From positions 2,046,001 to 2,110,000 of the forward strand of contig NZ_AP027292.1 in the NCBI RefSeq assembly GCF_030295765.1: 64,000 nt of DNA. Direction: 5' to 3'. This DNA is from Neptuniibacter halophilus (lineage in GTDB: Bacteria > Pseudomonadota > Gammaproteobacteria > Pseudomonadales > Balneatricaceae). Position numbers and translations under genes: made by a program. Position 1 is the first letter of the stretch. Every line of letters starts with the position of its first letter. Of the stretch, positions 53,588-62,822 are shown one piece after another. Under the pieces are notes generated by a model that had not been told where the DNA came from, made no database searches, and saw only the letters and a list, made by a program, of their open reading frames with translations.

Positions 53588-54982
53588 GTGAAATATATCT
53601 CTACCCGGGGCCAGGCTCCGGCGATGAACTTCGAAGAGGTGTTGCTGGCAGGTCTGGCCAGTGACGGTGGCCTCTATGTACCGGAAGAGCTGCCTCAGTT
53701 CAGCAAAGAAACGATCGCTTCCTGGTCAGGTCTGCCATACAACGAGCTGGCGTTCAACGTGATCCAGCCGTTCGTGGCTGACTGCATTGATGACTCTGAA
53801 CTGAAGCGGATGATTGATGAAACCTATGCCGGTTTCAATCACACCGCGGTGGCGCCGCTGAAAGAGCTGGGCACCAACGAGTGGGTACTGGAACTGTTCC
53901 ACGGCCCGACTCTGGCATTTAAAGACTTTGCGCTGCAACTGCTGGGCCGTCTGATGGATTACGCCCTGAAAAAGCGCGGTGAGCATCTGGTGATCATGGG
54001 GGCAACCTCAGGTGATACAGGTTCTGCGGCGATTGAGGGCTGCTGTCACAGCGAGCATCTGGATATCTTTATCCTGCATCCGCACAATCGTGTGTCTGAA
54101 GTGCAGCGTCGTCAGATGACAACCATCATCAAAGACAACGTATTTAACATCGCGCTGGAAGGTAATTTCGACGACTGCCAGCAGATGGTTAAAGACAGCT
54201 TTGCCAATCAGGATTTCCTTAACGGCATGAAGCTGGGTGCAGTAAACTCGATCAACTGGGCACGTATTATGTCCCAGATCGTTTACTACTTCTCTGCGTC
54301 GCTGGCGCTGGGTGGCCCTCATCGTGAGGTGAGCTTCTCGGTACCGACCGGTAACTTCGGTGATATCTTCGCCGGTTACCTGGCTAAGCAGATGGGTCTG
54401 CCGGTTAAGCAACTGGTTGTGGCAACTAACCGTAACGACATTCTGCACCGGGTTATCTCCGGCAATGATATGTCCAAAGGTGAGCTGGTTCACACCCTGT
54501 CTCCGTCAATGGATATCATGGTTTCCTCTAACTTCGAGCGTATGCTGTTCGATGTTTACGGTCGTGATGGCGCTGAGATCAGCGAGCTGATGTCCCGCTT
54601 CTCCAAAGAATCGGTAGAACTGGATCCGGCACGTTGGGAAAAAGTACGCGAACTGTTCGACAGCTATGCGGTGGATGATGAAACCACTTGTGATGTAATC
54701 AAGCAGGTTTATGCAGAAACTGAGTACCTGCTCGACCCGCACACCGCAATCGGCGTTAAAGCCGCGCGCGAATGCAACCGTGACCCGGCGGTACCGATGA
54801 TCACACTGGCAACCGCACATCCGGTGAAATTCCCTGAGCCGGTGGTTAAAGCGGGTCTGGAAGCGCCGCAACTGCCTGCACATATGAGCGACCTGTTCGA
54901 GCGCGAAGAGCAACTGCAGGTGCTGGACAACGATCTGGCTACCGTACAGAAGTTTGTTGCCAGCCACGTACACACCGAATAA
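53588..54982 (+). CDS. thrC: Threonine synthase
   Basis: 464-residue pyridoxal-phosphate enzyme making threonine from phosphohomoserine. It starts MKYISTRGQAPAMNFEEVLLAGLASDGGLY. The PLP Lys is in GPTLAFKDFALQLLG, with the phosphate-binding segment GATSGDTGSAAIEG. It begins at a GTG with AAGGAG 9 bases upstream, 12 bases after hom. Homoserine kinase (thrB) is not between them, as in Pseudomonas where it lies elsewhere. Confidence 0.97.
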   Translation: MKYISTRGQAPAMNFEEVLLAGLASDGGLYVPEELPQFSKETIASWSGLPYNELAFNVIQPFVADCIDDSELKRMIDETYAGFNHTAVAPLKELGTNEWVLELFHGPTLAFKDFALQLLGRLMDYALKKRGEHLVIMGATSGDTGSAAIEGCCHSEHLDIFILHPHNRVSEVQRRQMTTIIKDNVFNIALEGNFDDCQQMVKDSFANQDFLNGMKLGAVNSINWARIMSQIVYYFSASLALGGPHREVSFSVPTGNFGDIFAGYLAKQMGLPVKQLVVATNRNDILHRVISGNDMSKGELVHTLSPSMDIMVSSNFERMLFDVYGRDGAEISELMSRFSKESVELDPARWEKVRELFDSYAVDDETTCDVIKQVYAETEYLLDPHTAIGVKAARECNRDPAVPMITLATAHPVKFPEPVVKAGLEAPQLPAHMSDLFEREEQLQVLDNDLATVQKFVASHVHTE

Positions 54983-54999
54983 GCGTAATGTGTTAGTCT

Positions 55000-55028
55000 A
55001 AAAACCCGACGCAATCCGTCGGGTTTTT
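55000..55028 (+). terminator. Terminator after thrC
   Basis: AAAAACCCGACG (55000-55011) pairs with CGTCGGGTTTTT (55017-55028), loop CAATC. A 12-bp stem with a T-run. Confidence 0.93.
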
Positions 55029-55074
55029 TGTATCTTCCGGGCGGACGTTGCAGGCATACAAGGACGCTGAATTT

Positions 55075-55890
55075 ATGACTGATCTGTTTTTTTCCCTTTC
55101 TAAACTGTTCTGGATTATCGTCCAGCCGGATCACTTCCTGCTGCTGATGCTGTTGCTGGGTCTGTTGCTCTGGCGGCGGGTACTCGGTGTCATTCTGGTG
55201 TGGGGTTCGGTTCTACTGATGTTACTGATCAGCGCGTTTCCTCTGGGCAACTACCTGCTGGAACCACTGGAACAGCGTTTTCCGAAAACAGATCTGGAAC
55301 AGCTTGAAGCGCCTGTCGCGGGCATTATCGTGCTGGGAGGTGGCGAAGATGCCGAGCGTTCTGTGCTCTCTGATCAGCCGCAGTTTAATGACGCAGCAGA
55401 ACGACTGATGAGTGCGCCGGCCCTGTGGAAACGTTACCCGCAGGCAACACTGATTTTCAGCGGCGGTTCCGGCTCTCTGTTGCGGCCTGAATATCGGGGT
55501 GCGGATGTCGCGAAGCAGTGGCTGGATGAACAGGGGATCGAAAGCCGGGTCCTGTTCGATCGGGACTCACGTAACACCTGGCAGAACGCCCTGTATACCA
55601 AAGAGCTGATCCGCGAGATGGAGCCTGCCCCTGAGGGCAAATGGCTGCTGGTCACTTCGGCCTTCCATATGCCGCGCTCGATGGGCCTGTACCGTCAGGC
55701 AGGGATTGATGTGCTGCCTTATCCGGTGGACTACCGGGTATCGGAAAACCGTTTTTCGCCGAATCTGAATAGCAATATGGCAGATCTCAATACGGCGGTC
55801 CGCGAATGGATTGGTCTGGCCGCCTATTACCTCACCGGAAAAACCGCCGAGTGGCTGCCGGGACCTGTGGATAACCGGGAACAACCATGA
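55075..55890 (+). CDS. DUF218 (YdcF/ElyC-like) membrane protein
   Basis: 271 residues. Two N-terminal membrane helices are at about 22-62 (FLLLMLLLGLLLWRRVLGVILVWGSVLLMLLIS). The DUF218 Rossmann-like domain has IIVLGGGEDAERS, LIFSGGSGSLLRPEYRGADVAKQWL, DRDSRNTWQNALYTKEL and LLVTSAFHMPRSMGLYRQ. ElyC and SanA of E. coli, in the same family, affect envelope integrity; the role here is inferred. The ATG at 55075 has AAGGA upstream. It overlaps recJ in an ATGA. Confidence 0.9.
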   Translation: MTDLFFSLSKLFWIIVQPDHFLLLMLLLGLLLWRRVLGVILVWGSVLLMLLISAFPLGNYLLEPLEQRFPKTDLEQLEAPVAGIIVLGGGEDAERSVLSDQPQFNDAAERLMSAPALWKRYPQATLIFSGGSGSLLRPEYRGADVAKQWLDEQGIESRVLFDRDSRNTWQNALYTKELIREMEPAPEGKWLLVTSAFHMPRSMGLYRQAGIDVLPYPVDYRVSENRFSPNLNSNMADLNTAVREWIGLAAYYLTGKTAEWLPGPVDNREQP

Positions 55891-57620
55891 AGCAACTCAG
55901 TATCAGTCAGCGGCCGGCGGTTGACCCGGACCTGCCGGTTTTCTCCCAGACGAACCCGGTACTGGCGCGAATTTATGCCACCCGGGGGATCCATGATCTC
56001 GAAGGTTTAGGGCGTAATCTCAAAGAGCTGCTGCCGGATGAGACGATGTCAGGCATACCTGAAGCGGTAGAGCGGCTGGTTACAGCCCTGCAGCGGGGCG
56101 AGCGGATTCTGATTATCGGCGATTTTGACTGTGATGGAGCTACCAGTACGGCTGTTGCGGTGCTGGCGCTGCGCATGATGGGGGCGGCAGAGGTCAGTTA
56201 TCTGGTGCCCAACCGGTTCGAGTACGGTTACGGTCTCAGCCCGGAGATCGTCGCCGAAGCCCTGAAGCAGGCCCCGGATCTGCTGATTACGGTCGATAAC
56301 GGCATCTCCAGTATTGAGGGTGTCGCAGCCGCCGCCGAAGCGGGGCTGGATGTGATCGTCACGGATCATCACCTGGCGGGTGCCAGCTTACCGGCGGCCT
56401 GCGCGATTGTGAATCCGAACCAGCCCGCCTGTGGTTTCAGTGCCAAGTCTACCTGTGGAGTGGGTGTGATCTTCTACGTGATGATCGCTCTGCGCCGGGC
56501 TTTGCAGCAGCAGGACTGGTTCCGGCAGCGAGGCCTGGAGCTGCCGAATCTGGCTACTCTGCTGGATCTGGTAGCACTGGGTACGGTGGCGGATGTGGTA
56601 CCGCTGGAGCAGAACAACCGGGTGCTGGTTTATCAGGGATTGCAGCGGATCCGGGCGGGTTTCTGTCGCCCGGGGCTGAAAGCGCTGATCGAACTCTCCG
56701 CACGCCAGCAGCACAAAGTGACCTCGGCTGATCTGGGCTATGCGCTGGCACCACGCCTGAACGCTGCCGGACGGCTGGAGGATATGTCGATTGGCATTGA
56801 GTGCCTGCTGACAGAATCGGAGCAGCGGGCGAGAGAGCTGGCGGCGACCCTCAACGATCTGAATCAAGAGCGTAAGGGAATTGAGCAGGAGATGCAGCAA
56901 CAGGCGCTGCAACTACTCACCAGTCTGCAGCTTGATGATGCCCGGTTGCCCTACGGACTTTCACTGTACGAGCCCGAGTGGCATCAGGGGGTGATCGGTA
57001 TTCTCGCATCGCGCATTAAAGAGAGGACACATCGCCCGGTAATTGCCTTTGCACAGGGTGATGAGGGTGAACTGAAAGGTTCTGCGCGCTCCATTCCCGG
57101 GTTTCACATACGTGACGGTCTGGATGCCATTGCAGCACGTTATCCACAGTTACTGCGTAAGTTTGGCGGCCATGCCATGGCGGCCGGGCTGACCATTCGT
57201 GAAAGTGATCTGGAACTGTTCCAGCAGGCTTTTGACAGCGAAGTAAGAAACCAGCTATCTGAGGCCGACCTGCAGCAGCAGGTGCTGACAGATGGCAGCC
57301 TCAGTGCCGCAGACTTTAATCTGGAGCTGGCCGAGATGCTGCGCGAGGCGGGGCCCTGGGGGCATCAGTTCCCGGAACCCCTGTTTGAAGGCGAGTTCTC
57401 ATTACTGCAACAGAGAGTTGTTGGTCAGCGCCATCTGAAAATGGTATTGATGGAGCCCGTCTCCGGGCTGGCGTTGGATGCAATCCAGTTTAATGCCGAT
57501 ATGGAGCAGTGGCCTGATGAATCAATCACCCGGGTCCGGGTGGTGTATAAGCTGGATGTGAACGAGTTTCGTGGACAAAAAACGGTGCAGTTGCTAGTGG
57601 ATCACCTGCTGCCTGCCTGA
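55887..57620 (+). CDS. recJ: Single-strand exonuclease RecJ
   Basis: 577 residues, 5'-3' ssDNA exonuclease of the RecF pathway and mismatch repair. The DHH phosphoesterase motif I is GDFDCDG at 78-84, TVDNGISS follows, and DHH is at 160-162 (VTDHHLAG). The DHHA1 domain has FGGHAMAAGLTI. A C-terminal OB-like domain contains LKMVLMEPVSGLALDAIQF. Its start overlaps the DUF218 stop. Confidence 0.97.
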   Translation: MKQLSISQRPAVDPDLPVFSQTNPVLARIYATRGIHDLEGLGRNLKELLPDETMSGIPEAVERLVTALQRGERILIIGDFDCDGATSTAVAVLALRMMGAAEVSYLVPNRFEYGYGLSPEIVAEALKQAPDLLITVDNGISSIEGVAAAAEAGLDVIVTDHHLAGASLPAACAIVNPNQPACGFSAKSTCGVGVIFYVMIALRRALQQQDWFRQRGLELPNLATLLDLVALGTVADVVPLEQNNRVLVYQGLQRIRAGFCRPGLKALIELSARQQHKVTSADLGYALAPRLNAAGRLEDMSIGIECLLTESEQRARELAATLNDLNQERKGIEQEMQQQALQLLTSLQLDDARLPYGLSLYEPEWHQGVIGILASRIKERTHRPVIAFAQGDEGELKGSARSIPGFHIRDGLDAIAARYPQLLRKFGGHAMAAGLTIRESDLELFQQAFDSEVRNQLSEADLQQQVLTDGSLSAADFNLELAEMLREAGPWGHQFPEPLFEGEFSLLQQRVVGQRHLKMVLMEPVSGLALDAIQFNADMEQWPDESITRVRVVYKLDVNEFRGQKTVQLLVDHLLPA

Positions 57621-57640
57621 AACGGATAGTGGAGTTTCTG

Positions 57641-57823
57641 ATGAACGAATTTACCCTGGATGAGTTAAACCTGCTGCTGGCGGTCTTTGCCAAAGCAGGC
57701 GTTGAAGAGAGTGCCGGAGAAGAGGGCGAAATGCTGCAACGGTTAAAGGCCGCTCAGGCTAACCGGCAGGAGCTGGAAGAGATGCAGTTTGACGACTGCC
57801 TCGGCGGTGCCTGCAAGCTGTAA
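57641..57823 (+). CDS. Small acidic protein of unknown function
   Basis: 60 residues. MNEFTLDELNLLLAVFAKAGVE, a Glu-rich stretch and the end DDCLGGACKL, with two Cys six positions apart. It is strongly acidic and probably mostly helical. GGAG lies 7 bases before the ATG at 57641; the in-frame TTG-type start at 57629 is less likely. I do not recognise a family. It lies 20 bases after recJ and 67 before nfo, two DNA repair genes. Confidence 0.65.
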   Translation: MNEFTLDELNLLLAVFAKAGVEESAGEEGEMLQRLKAAQANRQELEEMQFDDCLGGACKL

Positions 57824-57890
57824 TATCCGGGGCTGTTGCCCTGAGGGGATTGCTGGTATCGTCTGCGCCTGAATTGAAGTTGAGTAGATT

Positions 57891-58757
57891 ATGAGCCAGC
57901 AGATCCCCTACTATATCGGTGCCCATGTCAGCGCCAGCGGCGGCGTACAGAATGCGCCGCTGAATGCCAGACAGATTGGTGCCAACGCCTTTGCCCTGTT
58001 TACTAAAAACCAGCGTCGCTGGGAGGCTAAGCCGCTGGACAGTAAGACCATCGCCTCCTTTAAAAAGAATTGTGCCGCGCTGAACCTGCAGCCGGAACAG
58101 ATTCTGCCCCACGACTCCTACCTGATTAATCTGGGACATCCTGAATCAGAGCCGCTGGAGAAGTCCCGTGCGGCGTTTCTCGATGAGATGCAGCGCTGCG
58201 AACAACTGGGGCTGGTCTATCTGAATTTTCATCCCGGCAGCCACTTGCGGAAAATATCCGAGGCGGAGTGCATTGCCCGAATCTCTGAGTCGATCAACCT
58301 TGCGGTTGCACAGACACAGGATGTTGTGGCGGTGATTGAAAACACGGCCGGACAGGGCAGTAATCTGGGGCATAGCTTTGAGCAGTTGGCAGCGATCATT
58401 GATGGCGTGGACGATAAAAGCCGGGTCGGGGTCTGTATCGACACCTGTCATATGTTCGCAGCGGGTTATGATATCCGGACGCAGGCGAGCTGTGCCGAAG
58501 TGTTCTCCGAATTCGAGCGGATTGTTGGCTTTGAGTATCTCAAGGGGATGCACCTGAACGATTCCAAAGGGGGTTTTAACTCCCGCTTAGACCGGCACCA
58601 CAGCCTGGGGCAGGGCGAGATCGGTCTGGAAGTGTTCCGTTTTATCATGTCTGATGATCGATTCCGGGGTATCCCGCTGGTGCTGGAAACGATCGATGAA
58701 ACCATCTGGGCCGACGAGATTCAGTTGCTGCGTCAGTTTGCGGCGGGCGAAGCCTGA
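57891..58757 (+). CDS. nfo: Endonuclease IV (AP endonuclease)
   Basis: 288 residues, a TIM-barrel enzyme with three metal ions that cuts at abasic sites. It starts [20 protein letters not shown], has [52 protein letters not shown] and [25 protein letters not shown], all expected metal-ligand segments. At 288 residues it matches E. coli Nfo (285). A hairpin CCGCCGCA/TGCGGCGG (58790-58824) without a T-run follows. Confidence 0.97.
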   Translation: MSQQIPYYIGAHVSASGGVQNAPLNARQIGANAFALFTKNQRRWEAKPLDSKTIASFKKNCAALNLQPEQILPHDSYLINLGHPESEPLEKSRAAFLDEMQRCEQLGLVYLNFHPGSHLRKISEAECIARISESINLAVAQTQDVVAVIENTAGQGSNLGHSFEQLAAIIDGVDDKSRVGVCIDTCHMFAAGYDIRTQASCAEVFSEFERIVGFEYLKGMHLNDSKGGFNSRLDRHHSLGQGEIGLEVFRFIMSDDRFRGIPLVLETIDETIWADEIQLLRQFAAGEA

Positions 58758-58851
58758 CCTCAATGCTGAGATTGCGATAATAAGACAATCCGCCGCAGGG
58801 CTCTGTCGGATCCTGATGCGGCGGCTTACCCGCTTAAACATTTTCACTCAA

Positions 58852-58864
58852 ATGTAATATACAT
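58852..58864 (+). promoter_or_regulatory. Palindrome upstream of the EAL-CBS-GGDEF gene
   Basis: ATGTA-ATA-TACAT, a perfect 5-bp inverted repeat, 45 bases before the start codon. It overlaps an AT-rich TAATAT -10-like region, so it could be an operator. No regulator is identified. Confidence 0.35.
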
Positions 58865-58909
58865 ACGCTAGCCTTCCGGGTTTGTGCAGTCTTAGCCGGT
58901 TAGCAGTAT

Positions 58910-60715
58910 ATGGTATTTGCAACAGAGGGGATCGATGCGGTTCAGCGTCGTGATCTGCTTTTAGAGATTCTTGAGACCGAAGCCCTTTATCCTCATTTTC
59001 AGCCGATTGTGGATCTGAAAAAGAATGAGGTGATCGGCTACGAGGCATTGATCCGTGGGCCGGCGGGAAGCGCAATGGCTTCGCCGGGAGCGCTGTTTCA
59101 GACGGCGATCGAGAATAATCTGCTGCATACCCTCGAGCTGCTCTGCCGGCGTCGTTCACTGGAGCGTTTTGCCGAACTCAAACCGGGCGGCAAGCTGTTC
59201 CTTAATATCAGTGCTTCGTTACTGGGTACCCCTGAGCATACCGAGGGTTTTACCGCTGAGTTGCTGCAGCAGTTGGGTATCTCCATTGAAGATATTGTCA
59301 TAGAGCTCTCTGAGCAGCACCCGTTTGATCAGCATGGCCTGACCCTGAGTGCGGTGGAGTATTACCGCAATATGGGCTTTCAGGTAGCGGTTGATGATCT
59401 GGGGACCGGTTACTCCGGCCTCAAACTATGGTCGGAGCTGAATCCTGAATACGTCAAGATCGATCGTCACTTTGTCTCCTATATTGATCGTGATGCGGTA
59501 AAGCGCGAGTTTGTCCGGGCGATTTTTAATATCAGCAATGCGCTGGGGTGTCAGGTACTTGCTGAGGGGATTGAGCGTCAGGAAGAGGTGGCCACGCTGA
59601 TGGAGCTGGGCATCGGTATTGGTCAGGGTTTTTACCTCGGTTATCCGAGCCCGGATCCTGCTCCGGTCTGGACGCCTGTTGCTCTGTGTGAATCATTGAA
59701 GCCGCAGCCTGTAGAGCAACTGAAAAGCAGTGAAACCGCGATGGCGCTGCTACGTTGTGCACCGGCGGTCGCGCCGGAGGATCCGGTACTGGCGGTCAGC
59801 GAACTGTTTTTCAGTCATCCTGAGATGACCGCCCTGCCGGTGGTGCGCGATGGTGTGCCTGTTGGAGTGGTGCGTAAATCGGATCTGCTGGAGCTGTTTT
59901 CAACCCAGTATGGCCGGGCTTTGTATGAGAAGAAGCCCGCTGCCCGGCTGCTCAGTGAAAATGTGCTGTTTGTAGAAAGCAAAATGAGTCTGGTGGAGGT
60001 CTCCCGGCTGGTGACCGAGCAGGAACACAGTGCTCTGCAGCAGGATATTATCATCACCGAAGATGAATGTTATCTGGGTATGGGGAATCTGCGTGATCTG
60101 CTCAAGCGCCTGACCGAACTTAAGATTCAGAACGCCCGTTATGCTAACCCGCTGACGCTGCTGCCGGGTAATGTGCCGATCAATAATGAGCTCGACAGTC
60201 TGTTGCGGCAAACCGCCGATTTCCATGTGGCTTATTTTGATCTGAATAATTTTAAACCCTTTAATGACTGTTATGGCTACTCCAAAGGGGATCAGGTGAT
60301 TCGTCTGCTGGGCGAGTTGCTCGGGCGGCATGTGTCCCATCCGGGTAACTTTATCGGCCATATCGGCGGCGATGACTTTGTAGTGATCTTCCGCACTCAG
60401 GACTGGGAGTTAAGGTGTGAACGCATCCTGCGTGACTTTGATCGTGAGGTGCGTGAATTCTATTCTCCAAAAGAGTTGCAGGCCGGTGGCATCTGGGCCA
60501 GCGACCGTAAGGGCGATAGCACCTTTTTCCCTCTGCTGGGGCTGGCGATCGGTGTGGTCCACCCTGACCCATACCGTTGCAGCAGCTTTCACGAAGTGGC
60601 TGAGCTGGCCGCCATGGCAAAGAAAGAGGCCAAACGGCAGAGCGAGAGCTCACTGTTTATCTCGCAGCGACGCTGCACCGGCATACCGGGGAAAGAGTCC
60701 CGGCGTCAGGCCTGA
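58910..60715 (+). CDS. EAL-CBS-GGDEF soluble c-di-GMP protein
   Basis: 601 residues, no membrane helix. The EAL domain comes first, with EAL at 45-47 (GYEALIRGP), LFLNISASLLG, VIELSEQHP, VAVDDLGTGYSG, KIDRHFVS, LAEGIE and GQGFYLGYP. A CBS pair follows at about 270-415 (LPVVRDGVPVGVVRKSDLLELF). The C-terminal GGDEF domain (about 420-590) has GGDDF in place of GGDEF and the FDLNNFKPFNDCYGYSKGDQV site. CBS domains often bind adenyl nucleotides, which might tune the output. It has its own gap of 152 bases upstream. Confidence 0.92.
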   Translation: MVFATEGIDAVQRRDLLLEILETEALYPHFQPIVDLKKNEVIGYEALIRGPAGSAMASPGALFQTAIENNLLHTLELLCRRRSLERFAELKPGGKLFLNISASLLGTPEHTEGFTAELLQQLGISIEDIVIELSEQHPFDQHGLTLSAVEYYRNMGFQVAVDDLGTGYSGLKLWSELNPEYVKIDRHFVSYIDRDAVKREFVRAIFNISNALGCQVLAEGIERQEEVATLMELGIGIGQGFYLGYPSPDPAPVWTPVALCESLKPQPVEQLKSSETAMALLRCAPAVAPEDPVLAVSELFFSHPEMTALPVVRDGVPVGVVRKSDLLELFSTQYGRALYEKKPAARLLSENVLFVESKMSLVEVSRLVTEQEHSALQQDIIITEDECYLGMGNLRDLLKRLTELKIQNARYANPLTLLPGNVPINNELDSLLRQTADFHVAYFDLNNFKPFNDCYGYSKGDQVIRLLGELLGRHVSHPGNFIGHIGGDDFVVIFRTQDWELRCERILRDFDREVREFYSPKELQAGGIWASDRKGDSTFFPLLGLAIGVVHPDPYRCSSFHEVAELAAMAKKEAKRQSESSLFISQRRCTGIPGKESRRQA

Positions 60716-60915
60716 CCCTAAGCGTCGGTTACGCTCTGTAATCGGCCTTTTTTTCTCTCTTCAGCTCATTGTTTCTTACCCTGCGCCGGTCTGGCGTGTG
60801 ATATGAAAGTGTCACACCGGATCGGTTGATCCCATGTAATTTTCTAATACAGGCTGGTAGCGATGTGGATGGCTGCTATAGTCTGTTTTTTTCTGGCAGC
60901 GATTAGGGAAGGTTC

Positions 60916-61536
60916 ATGTCTGAGCAGTGGCAACCGACATTCGGCACAAACGATTTCAGCATTGAGCGGGAGGAAACGCTCTACGATGGTTTCTTTAAAA
61001 TGCGGAAATTATATCTGCGGCACAAAACCTTTGCCGGTGGCGAGATCAGTATCCAGCGCGAGTTGTTCTGGCGTGATGAGGCGGTTTGTGTGCTGCTGTA
61101 CGATGCGCCAAGGCAGCGGGTGGTTCTGGTTGAGCAGTTTCGGGTAGGCGTTTATGACAGCCCTGAGGGCCCCTGGATGCTGGAATTGGTGGCGGGGATT
61201 ATGGAACCTGGTGAGAGCAGCGAAGAGGTGGCCCGGCGCGAAGCGGTGGAAGAAGCCGGTGCCGAGCTGGGTGAGGTGCTGCATATTACCCGTTTTGCAC
61301 CCAGTACCGGGGGAACCCGGGAGTATATCGACCTGCTCTGTGCCAGCGTCGATTCTGAGGGTGTTGAGGGAATTCATGGTCTCGCGGAAGAGGGTGAAGA
61401 TATCAAAGTGCATACGCTGGCAGTTGCGGATGCCTATAAACTGGTACAATCGGGTAAAATTAATAATGCCCCTGCCATCATTGCTTTGCAGTGGTTGCAA
61501 CTGAATCAGGCCGATCTGGATCAGCGCTGGGGTTAA
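60916..61536 (+). CDS. nudF: ADP-ribose pyrophosphatase NudF
   Basis: 206 residues. The N-terminal segment REETLYDGFFKMRKLYLRHKTFAGG is typical of ADP-ribose Nudix enzymes. The Nudix box is GIMEPGESSEEVARREAVEEAGAEL (about 94-118) and APSTGGTREYIDL follows. It cleaves ADP-ribose to AMP and ribose-5-phosphate. GGGAAGG precedes the ATG. It is followed by the DUF1249, cpdA and yqiA genes and parE, the E. coli order. Confidence 0.96.
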   Translation: MSEQWQPTFGTNDFSIEREETLYDGFFKMRKLYLRHKTFAGGEISIQRELFWRDEAVCVLLYDAPRQRVVLVEQFRVGVYDSPEGPWMLELVAGIMEPGESSEEVARREAVEEAGAELGEVLHITRFAPSTGGTREYIDLLCASVDSEGVEGIHGLAEEGEDIKVHTLAVADAYKLVQSGKINNAPAIIALQWLQLNQADLDQRWG

Positions 61537-61558
61537 ATCAAACGATAGATGGGGAGCT

Positions 61559-62002
61559 ATGAAGCGTAAATATATCCCGGATCTGAGTCGTCAGATGGCG
61601 CAATGTGAGGCGAACTACCATCGCATTATGAAGCTGCTGCCGGATCTGGACACCTGCGATGAACGAGAGTTTCAGGTCAGTTGGCCTGAGCATCAGGCGT
61701 TTTTACGCCTGAAGGTGGATGAGCGCTTCAAGTACACCTCAACCCTGCTGGTCAGTCACAGTTACGCGAAAAGTTCACCCTGGCTGGAGTGCCCGGGGCT
61801 GGTGGTGCGTCTGTACCATGATGCGTCTATGGCTGAGGTGATCTGCATGCAGCGGCGTAAACAGCTCTCCGGCGTATACCCCTACCCGAACCGCAATATG
61901 CACCTGCCGGATGAAAAGGTGCAGTTGAACGAATATCTGGGTGAGTGGCTCAGCGAATGCCTCAGTCACGGCCATCGGATGGAGACCGTGTTCAGTGGCT
62001 GA
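61559..62002 (+). CDS. DUF1249 family protein (YqiB-like)
   Basis: 147 residues. It starts MKRKYIPDLSRQMAQCEANYHRIMKLLP and contains SPWLECPGLVVRLYHDASMAEV and YPNRNMHLPDEKVQLNEYLGEWLSEC. This is the DUF1249 family, function unknown, always near nudF, cpdA and yqiA in gammaproteobacteria. It lies 22 bases after nudF and overlaps cpdA by 8 bases. Confidence 0.93.
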   Translation: MKRKYIPDLSRQMAQCEANYHRIMKLLPDLDTCDEREFQVSWPEHQAFLRLKVDERFKYTSTLLVSHSYAKSSPWLECPGLVVRLYHDASMAEVICMQRRKQLSGVYPYPNRNMHLPDEKVQLNEYLGEWLSECLSHGHRMETVFSG

Positions 62003-62765
62003 GCCGGTGTTGAGTCTGTTGCAGATCAGTGATCTGCATCTGCAGCAGGCGCCTGAAAAGCTATTACATCAAGAACAACCGGAAGCACGCCTGCGATCGG
62101 TGCTGGAACAGATTCGTAGCGAAAGCGCAGACTGGTTATTGCTGACCGGGGATCTGTCGCACCATGCGCCGGCGGCCTATGACCGGTTGAGTGACTACCT
62201 GCAAACATTGCCTTATCCGGCACGCTGGATTCCCGGTAACCATGATCTGCCCGCTGAGATGTTCCGATTTGCCGGGCTGGGTTATGGCGAAAAGGTGATT
62301 GAGCAGAACGGCTGGAAGATCGTTCTGCTCGACAGTACCGCCAGTCCTGACGGTCAGGGAGCGGGCTCGTTGTCAGAACCGGAGCTGGAATTTCTGGCCA
62401 CGGAACTGGCGCAGAGTGACCCGGAGCAGCACCTGCTGTTGGTACTGCATCACAACCCGGTATCGGTGAACAGTGTCTGGCAGGATCGTATTGGTCTGCA
62501 AAACAGTGATCAGTTCTGGAGTGTTGTTGAGTGTTATCCACAGGTTCGGGGTGTGGTTTTCGGTCATGTGCATCAGGCCTGGCAACTTCAGCGTGGTAGT
62601 GTTCGCCTGTTTTCTGTGCCGGCAACGGCAGCCCAGTTTAAAGCGGGCTGTGAAAGCCCGGAAATTGAGACCGATACTACTCTGGCAGGCCCTGCTTATG
62701 CCCGTTATCAGCTCTTGGCTGATGGTGAAATACAGGTCAGGGTCAATCGATTGGCTGTCGACTGA
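61995..62765 (+). CDS. cpdA: 3',5'-cyclic-AMP phosphodiesterase CpdA
   Basis: Calcineurin-like metallophosphoesterase that lowers cAMP. Metal motifs are ISDLHL (D-x-H), GDLSHH, GNHD, LHHNPV and GHVH. The GTG at 61995 was chosen because it gives VAEPVLSLLQISDLHL, close to the family start, with GGAG about 11 bases upstream; an in-frame GTG at 61941 lies deep in the DUF1249 gene. 256 residues. It overlaps the DUF1249 stop. Confidence 0.92.
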   Translation: MAEPVLSLLQISDLHLQQAPEKLLHQEQPEARLRSVLEQIRSESADWLLLTGDLSHHAPAAYDRLSDYLQTLPYPARWIPGNHDLPAEMFRFAGLGYGEKVIEQNGWKIVLLDSTASPDGQGAGSLSEPELEFLATELAQSDPEQHLLLVLHHNPVSVNSVWQDRIGLQNSDQFWSVVECYPQVRGVVFGHVHQAWQLQRGSVRLFSVPATAAQFKAGCESPEIETDTTLAGPAYARYQLLADGEIQVRVNRLAVD

Positions 62766-62822
62766 TCCCGGCTATTGCGCCTGCCTGCCCCCTCCGGTAA
62801 GTTCTTCCCTCAGAGGATAAGA

